Shown here in pieces: positions 5,389 through 10,045 of a stretch of 10,045 nucleotides of DNA. How positions within the stretch are numbered: the stretch's first letter is position 1; each line of letters starts with the position of its first letter. A program made the position numbers and the translations under genes. The notes beneath the pieces were generated by a model. It was not told where the DNA came from and did no database searches. It saw only the letters and a program-made list of their open reading frames with translations. Source of the stretch: JBPOIS01 sp052034295 (GTDB lineage: Bacteria > Pseudomonadota > Gammaproteobacteria > Pseudomonadales > Moraxellaceae); assembly GCA_052034295.1 (NCBI GenBank), contig JBPOIS010000190.1, positions 1 through 10,045 of the forward strand, in the 5' to 3' direction.

Positions 5389-6672
5389 TCAGGTCAGCGC
5401 CAGCTTGATGCCGCCCAGCAACAGGCCAATCATGCTGCCGACCAGCACGCCATTGATGCGGATCATGTGCAGGTCGCTGCCGGCTTCGGCTTCGATTTTG
5501 TCGATGATCATCTGGCTGTCCCAGGCTTCGATCTGGTCGCGCACGTAGGCCACCGCCACCTGCGAGTGGCGCTCGGCCAGATCGGCGGCCAGCTCGCCGA
5601 GCTCATGCGACAGGGCGCGGCGGGCCGCCTCGTCCTCATCCAGCCGCTGGCCAAAGCGCTGCAGCTGTTCGGTCAGGTTACGCTTCAGGGCCGAGTCGGG
5701 CGCGGACAGGTCGCTGAGCACGCTTTCGCGCAGGCTGGTGACGGCCTGACTGACAAAGGCCGCCACCGCCGGGTGCATCATCAGCTGGTTTTTGAAGGCT
5801 TCCAGCTGGGCTGATTCCTGTGAATCATCGTTGAGCAGTGCCATGGCCCATTCCGCCACGGCCTGATCCAGGTGCACGCGCAGCGGGTGCTGCGGCTCGG
5901 CGCGCACCTGCTCCAGCACCTTGAGCACCCCGGCCACGGCCTTGTCACGCAGGTCAATGCCCAGCAGGCTGCTCAGGCCACGCGTCACCAGCCCCATCAC
6001 CCCGGTGTCATCCAGAAAGCGCTGGATCATGTCGCGGGCCTCAGTGGGGTGACGGCTGATCCACAGGCCGAGCTGATCGAGGATCAGCTGCAGCACCGGG
6101 TGGTGGGCCTTGTCGGCAAACAGGGCCTCCAGAATGCGGCCAATCGGCTGATTCAGCCGGGTGGCGGTCAGCCAGTCCCGCACCAGATGCTGGGCAAACT
6201 GATTCAGTGCCGGAATGTCGGCCAGCTGGAACAGGCGCGGCAGCAGGCGGGTGACCTCCTCGACCACCTGCTGGCTCTGGCTGGGCTGGGCCAGCCACTG
6301 GGCCACAGGGCGCAGCAGGTCGCGTTCGGCAAAGGTCTGCCGCACCACGGCCGGGGCGAGGAAGTTTTCCTGGACAAAGCGCGCCATGCTGTTGGCAATG
6401 CGGCTCTGATTGCGCGGGATGATGGCGGTGTGGTCGCGGATCAGCCGGGGCAGCGGCACGGCGCGGGGAAAGGGGTCCCGGAACAGCACGGTGATGGCGT
6501 ACCAGTCGGCCAGTCCGCCCACCATGCCGGCTTCGGTGGCCGCAATCAGCATCTCCAGCCAGGCGGTGTGGTAAAACCGCGACAGCACCAGCAGCACCAG
6601 CCAGCACAGCGAAATGGCCAGCAGCAGGGCGGTCGCACGGCGGCGGGACTGGCTGAGGGAGTGGGTGGTCAT
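5389..6672 (-). CDS. DUF445 (YjiN-type) membrane protein
   Basis: The 427-residue product belongs to the DUF445 family, related to E. coli YjiN; its biochemical role is unknown. A basic N-terminus (RRR, 10-12) leads into a membrane helix at about 13-32. The family signature AATEAGMVGGLADWYAITVLF (44-64) and the IPRNQSRIA stretch (85-93) follow. The long middle part is helical and soluble, with heptad-like segments. The end shows the second family hallmark: a charged stretch, MIIDKIEAEAGSDL, before a hydrophobic C-terminal helix (about 404-425). The protein is thus probably anchored at both ends with a large helical domain between. Start choice: ATG 6672 has AGGA with a 5-7 base spacer. It is divergent from mfd, and a 130-base gap holding the nadM promoter follows it, so it is likely a separate unit. 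I see no clear promoter for it in 6673-6830. Confidence 0.9.
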   Translation of the reverse strand: MTTHSLSQSRRRATALLLAISLCWLVLLVLSRFYHTAWLEMLIAATEAGMVGGLADWYAITVLFRDPFPRAVPLPRLIRDHTAIIPRNQSRIANSMARFVQENFLAPAVVRQTFAERDLLRPVAQWLAQPSQSQQVVEEVTRLLPRLFQLADIPALNQFAQHLVRDWLTATRLNQPIGRILEALFADKAHHPVLQLILDQLGLWISRHPTEARDMIQRFLDDTGVMGLVTRGLSSLLGIDLRDKAVAGVLKVLEQVRAEPQHPLRVHLDQAVAEWAMALLNDDSQESAQLEAFKNQLMMHPAVAAFVSQAVTSLRESVLSDLSAPDSALKRNLTEQLQRFGQRLDEDEAARRALSHELGELAADLAERHSQVAVAYVRDQIEAWDSQMIIDKIEAEAGSDLHMIRINGVLVGSMIGLLLGGIKLALT

Positions 6673-6830
6673 GACGTTCCTGATCCTGTGTCAACAAACC
6701 CCTTGTGGGGGCGTGGGGGCGGCGGATGTCCTGGCGTCGCCCGCTGGTTTTTGGACAGATTAGCCCAGTTGTGCCGGTTGTGGATTGGCCAAAACAGCAA
6801 AAACCCTCAAAAAAACGCACGGGAGGCCGG

Positions 6831-6858
6831 TTGTCAGGGCGATTTCTCTGGGTATAGT
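6831..6858 (+). promoter_or_regulatory. Sigma70-like promoter of mfd
   Basis: The -35 box TTGTCA (6831-6836) and the -10 box TATAGT (6853-6858) are separated by 16 bases; each matches consensus at five of six positions. Transcription would start at about 6865, leaving a short leader of some 26 bases before the mfd start. This is the strongest promoter match in the window. It lies in the 218-base divergent gap with the DUF445 gene. Confidence 0.65.
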
Positions 6859-6890
6859 GGGGCCGGTTGAATCGGGCAGGGTGTCTGGGT

Positions 6891-9800
6891 GTGCGTGTGC
6901 AAGATTGGCTGTCAGCCGACTGGCTGAATTCGGCAGCGGCCCTGTCGGCCGGGGCGCGGCACTGGCTGGGTGGGGTGCAGGGACTGGGCACGGCGCTGGT
7001 GTTGGCGGCGCTGGCTGCCCAGCGTCAGGACCTGCTGGTGATGGTGGCGCAGGACTCGGCGGATGCAGCCCGGCGGGAGGAAGAGCTGCGCTTTTGCGGG
7101 GTGACGCCGACGCTGTTCCCCGACTGGGAAATCCTGCCCTATGACCGACTGTCGCCGCATCAGGACATCGTGTCCGAGCGGCTGGCGGTGCTGGCCCATC
7201 TGCCCCGGCAGGGGGTGCTGGTGGTGGCCGCACCGACCCTGATGCAGCGCATTGCCCCGCCGCAGTGGCTGCTGGGCCAGCATTTTGACTGGCAGACCGG
7301 CCAGACCTTTGACCCGGAGCATGAGCGGGCCCGGCTGGTGCGCGCAGGCTATCATGCGGTGGAGACGGTGTATGCGCCGGGGGAGTTTGCCCTGCGCGGC
7401 AGTCTGCTGGATGTGTACCCGATGGGGCAGGCGTATCCGGTGCGGGTGGAGCTGTTTGATGATGAAATCGAATCGCTGCGCCAGTTTGACCCCGAGACCC
7501 AGCGCACCCTGCCGGACGGACGGCTGACGGCGTTTCGCCTGCTGCCGGCACGGGAGTTTCCGCTGGTGGCCGGGCGGTCGGTGTTCCGCGAGCGTTTTGC
7601 CGAGGTGTTTCCAGACCACAGCCCGAAGCGGTTTTACCTGTATCAGGATGTGATGGAGGGGCTGGCCGCACCGGGGCTGGAGTATTACCTGCCGCTGTTT
7701 TTTGAGGCGGAGGCCATGCGCAGCGGTACCCTGCTGGACTACCTGCCGGCACAGACCCTGCTGGTCAGTGATGCGGCGGTGCAGCGCACGATGGCGCAGT
7801 TCTGGGCCGAGATCAGCCAGCGCCACGAGGACCGCCGCCACAATCTGGACGCACCGATCCTGCCGCCGGAGCTGCTGTTCATGCCCGAGGCCGAGTTGCT
7901 GGGGCGGATGAATGCGTTTGGCCGGGTGCTGCTGTCGGCGGAGCCCGCCCCGGACCGCGCGGGTGCCCTGAATGCCCCGCTGCTTCCTGCGCCGCAGTGG
8001 CCCATCAATCACCGGGCCCCGGAGCCACTGGCGGCACTGCGGGCGTTTGTGCAGGGATTCACCGGGCGGGTGCTGCTGGTGGCCGAGAGTGCCGGCCGGC
8101 GTGAAGCGTTGCGCGAGCTGGTGCAGCCGGTGCTGGGGCCGCTGGCCCTGCGGCAGGATCTGCCGGATTTTTTGCGCCAGGACGAGCGTCTGGCCATCGC
8201 CACCGCCCCGCTGGAGCGTGGCCTGCTGCTGGCGGACCGGCTGGCGGTCATCGTCGAAAATCAACTGTTTGGCCAGCGGGTCGGCCAGTCCAGACGGCGC
8301 AAATCCACCCCTGAGGTGTCGGGCGAGTTTTTGATCCGGTCGCTGGCCGAACTGGCCATCGGTGCGCCCGTGGTGCATGTTGATCACGGGGTGGGGCGCT
8401 ATCAGGGCCTGGTGACGCTGGAGATCGACGACGCGCTGCACGAGTTTTTGCAGATCGACTACGCCGAAGGTGCCAAGGTCTACGTGCCGGTGGCCAGTCT
8501 GCAACTGATCAGCCGCTACAGTGGCGGCGACCCGGAGCACGCCCCGCTGCACCGGCTGGGCAGCGACGCCTGGGCCAGGGCCAAGCGCAAGGCCGTGGAG
8601 CAGATCCACGATGTGGCCGCCGAGCTGCTGTCCACGCAGGCGCGGCGAGAGGCCAGGCCGGGCATTGCCTTCACCCCGGACAGTGCCGATTACGACCGCT
8701 TCGCCGGGCAGTTCCCGTTTGAGGAAACCCCAGATCAGGCGCTGGCGATTGCGGCCACCCTGCACGACATGGCCCGTCCCCGGCCCATGGATCGGCTGGT
8801 GTGTGGCGATGTGGGCTTTGGCAAAACCGAAGTGGCCATGCGCGCGGCGTTTGTGGCGGTGCACAGCGGTTATCAGGTGGCGGTGCTGGTGCCGACCACA
8901 CTGCTGGCGCAGCAGCATTTTGACAATTTTTCCGACCGCTTTGCCGACTGGCCGGTGCGCATTGAGGTGCTGTCGCGCTTTGGCAGCCGCAAGGAACAGC
9001 AGCAGGCGATTGCCGATGCCGCCGAGGGCAAGGTCGATATCCTGATTGGCACCCACAAGCTGCTGCAGGCGGGCATTGTCTTCAAAAAACTCGGCCTGAT
9101 GATCGTCGATGAAGAACACCGCTTCGGCGTGCGTGACAAGGAAAAAATCAAGGCCCTGCGCGCCGATGTGGATTTGCTCACCCTGACCGCCACCCCGATT
9201 CCGCGCACCCTGAATCTGGCGTTCAGCGGCCTGCGCGACCTGTCGATCATCAGCACCCCCCCGGCACGGCGGCTGTCGGTGAAAACCTTTGTGATGGAAC
9301 GCAGCAACCCGGTGCTGAAGGAAGCCATCCTGCGCGAGCTGCTGCGCGGCGGGCAGGTGTACCTGCTGCACAACGACGTGGACAGCATCGACCGCGCCGC
9401 TGAAGACATCACCCGGCTGGTGCCGGAGGCCCGCGTGGCCGTGGCGCACGGGCAAATGCGCGAGCGCGAGCTGGAGCAGGTAATGCAGGCGTTTTACCAC
9501 AAACAGTACAACGTGCTGGTGTGTTCGACCATCATCGAAACCGGCATCGACGTGCCCAACGCCAACACCATCATCATCGAGCGCGCCGACAAGCTGGGGC
9601 TGGCGCAGCTGCACCAGTTGCGCGGGCGGGTGGGGCGCAGCCACCATCAGGCCTACGCGTACCTGCTGGTGCCGTCCCTGAAGGCCCTCAAAGGCGATGC
9701 CGAAAAACGCCTCGAAGCCATCCAGCGTGCTTCCGATCTGGGTTCGGGCTTCATTCTGGCCTCCGAGGATCTGGAAATCCGTGGCGCCGGTGAACTGCTC

Positions 9801-10045
9801 GGCGAGCAGCAAAGCGGCAACATGCAGGCGATTGGCTTTAGCCTGTACATGGACATGCTTGAGCGCGCCACCAGGGCGATCGCCAATGGCAAGGCCCCCA
9901 ATCTGGATGCACCGCTGTCGCTGACGGCCGACATCAACCTACACCTGCCGGCGCGGATTCCCGACGATTACCTGAATGATGTGCACCAGCGGCTGCTGTT
10001 TTACAAGCGCATCAGCGCCGCCGAGTCTGCCGAAGCGCTGGAGCA
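6891..10045 (+). CDS. mfd: Transcription-repair coupling factor Mfd (3' end beyond window)
   Basis: Mfd binds RNA polymerase stalled at DNA damage, removes it with its translocase, and recruits UvrA for nucleotide excision repair. About 1051 codons are present of the usual ~1150, so the last ~100 residues, the C-terminal autoinhibitory domain, fall outside. The order of parts is normal. A UvrB-like N-terminus has EILPYDRLSPHQDIVSERL and ALRGSLLDVYPMG. The RNA polymerase-interacting domain includes HVDHGVGRY (496-504). The helicase core has Walker A GDVGFGKT (639-646), DEEH (740-743), TATPIPR (766-772) and QLRGRVGR (909-916). A single unbroken frame runs throughout. Start choice: GTG 6891 with AGGG at a 9-base spacer; GTG 6897 is a less likely alternative. 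Its promoter is at 6831-6858. The opposite strand has a long open frame that is only a shadow of GC-rich codon use. Confidence 0.97.
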   Translation, partial: MRVQDWLSADWLNSAAALSAGARHWLGGVQGLGTALVLAALAAQRQDLLVMVAQDSADAARREEELRFCGVTPTLFPDWEILPYDRLSPHQDIVSERLAVLAHLPRQGVLVVAAPTLMQRIAPPQWLLGQHFDWQTGQTFDPEHERARLVRAGYHAVETVYAPGEFALRGSLLDVYPMGQAYPVRVELFDDEIESLRQFDPETQRTLPDGRLTAFRLLPAREFPLVAGRSVFRERFAEVFPDHSPKRFYLYQDVMEGLAAPGLEYYLPLFFEAEAMRSGTLLDYLPAQTLLVSDAAVQRTMAQFWAEISQRHEDRRHNLDAPILPPELLFMPEAELLGRMNAFGRVLLSAEPAPDRAGALNAPLLPAPQWPINHRAPEPLAALRAFVQGFTGRVLLVAESAGRREALRELVQPVLGPLALRQDLPDFLRQDERLAIATAPLERGLLLADRLAVIVENQLFGQRVGQSRRRKSTPEVSGEFLIRSLAELAIGAPVVHVDHGVGRYQGLVTLEIDDALHEFLQIDYAEGAKVYVPVASLQLISRYSGGDPEHAPLHRLGSDAWARAKRKAVEQIHDVAAELLSTQARREARPGIAFTPDSADYDRFAGQFPFEETPDQALAIAATLHDMARPRPMDRLVCGDVGFGKTEVAMRAAFVAVHSGYQVAVLVPTTLLAQQHFDNFSDRFADWPVRIEVLSRFGSRKEQQQAIADAAEGKVDILIGTHKLLQAGIVFKKLGLMIVDEEHRFGVRDKEKIKALRADVDLLTLTATPIPRTLNLAFSGLRDLSIISTPPARRLSVKTFVMERSNPVLKEAILRELLRGGQVYLLHNDVDSIDRAAEDITRLVPEARVAVAHGQMRERELEQVMQAFYHKQYNVLVCSTIIETGIDVPNANTIIIERADKLGLAQLHQLRGRVGRSHHQAYAYLLVPSLKALKGDAEKRLEAIQRASDLGSGFILASEDLEIRGAGELLGEQQSGNMQAIGFSLYMDMLERATRAIANGKAPNLDAPLSLTADINLHLPARIPDDYLNDVHQRLLFYKRISAAESAEALE

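Noticed and set aside
4260..5408. A 382-codon open frame on the plus strand opposite nadM-nudix
   Set aside because: It is antisense to a gene with intact catalytic motifs, lacks a ribosome binding site, and encodes a His/Gln/Arg-rich sequence typical of a shadow frame.
5872..6870. A 332-codon open frame on the plus strand opposite the DUF445 gene
   Set aside because: It is a shadow of the DUF445 coding region. It also runs across the mfd promoter region and has no domain signature.
6912..9812. A 966-codon open frame on the minus strand opposite mfd
   Set aside because: It lies wholly antisense to a clear mfd gene. Its product is low-complexity (rich in Gln, His, Arg, Gly) with no recognisable domain, as expected when GC-rich codon bias removes stops from the opposite strand.
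1..10045. A new defence or mobile system
   Set aside because: Apart from the IS end, all genes are familiar chromosomal families or single unknown membrane proteins; there is no repeat array, toxin-antitoxin pair, nuclease cluster or phage gene in the window.

Overview
This is a GC-rich chromosomal stretch, most likely from a beta- or gammaproteobacterium. The genus cannot be fixed from the sequence alone. The reasons are the gene set (a YjiN-type DUF445 protein, Mfd, a membrane diguanylate cyclase, NadV and a NadM-Nudix fusion), the strong G/C third-position bias, and the sigma70-like promoters and purine-rich ribosome binding sites. No rRNA, tRNA or CRISPR array is visible. The content is mostly housekeeping, and I see no convincing new multi-gene system.

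Layout from left to right. Bases 1-157 are the end of an IS5-family insertion sequence; its transposase reads leftward off the window edge. The IS abuts the 5' end of a small membrane-protein gene (193-768, +) whose reading frame stays open back into the IS, so that gene has probably lost its true start. Next comes a diguanylate cyclase with four predicted membrane helices (870-1718, +). It converges on a DUF4328-like membrane protein (1792-2487, -), with a GC-rich inverted repeat between the two.

The central block is a two-gene NAD salvage operon on the minus strand. A good sigma70-like promoter (5316-5344) precedes nadM-nudix (4227-5258), followed by nadV (2737-4149) and an intrinsic terminator (2688-2711). 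NadV makes NMN from nicotinamide and PRPP. The adenylyltransferase domain of the fusion turns NMN into NAD+. The Nudix domain probably recycles ADP-ribose, giving ribose 5-phosphate that can feed PRPP. Together they form a compact loop from nicotinamide to NAD+. The nadV Shine-Dalgarno lies in the loop of a small perfect hairpin, and the leader of nadM-nudix contains an inverted repeat; both are possible control points.

To the right, a DUF445 membrane protein (5389-6672, -) is divergent from mfd, the transcription-repair coupling factor (6891 to the window end, +). About 1050 of roughly 1150 codons of mfd are present, with all the helicase motifs expected in that part intact. No stretch over 300 bases lacks a gene; the largest gap is 2488-2736.

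Points worth a second look are the IS junction in the small membrane gene, mutually exclusive hairpins at the transposase start, the hairpin-embedded nadV ribosome binding site, the nadM leader repeat, and 8-base homopolymer tracts inside the diguanylate cyclase and nadM-nudix genes.
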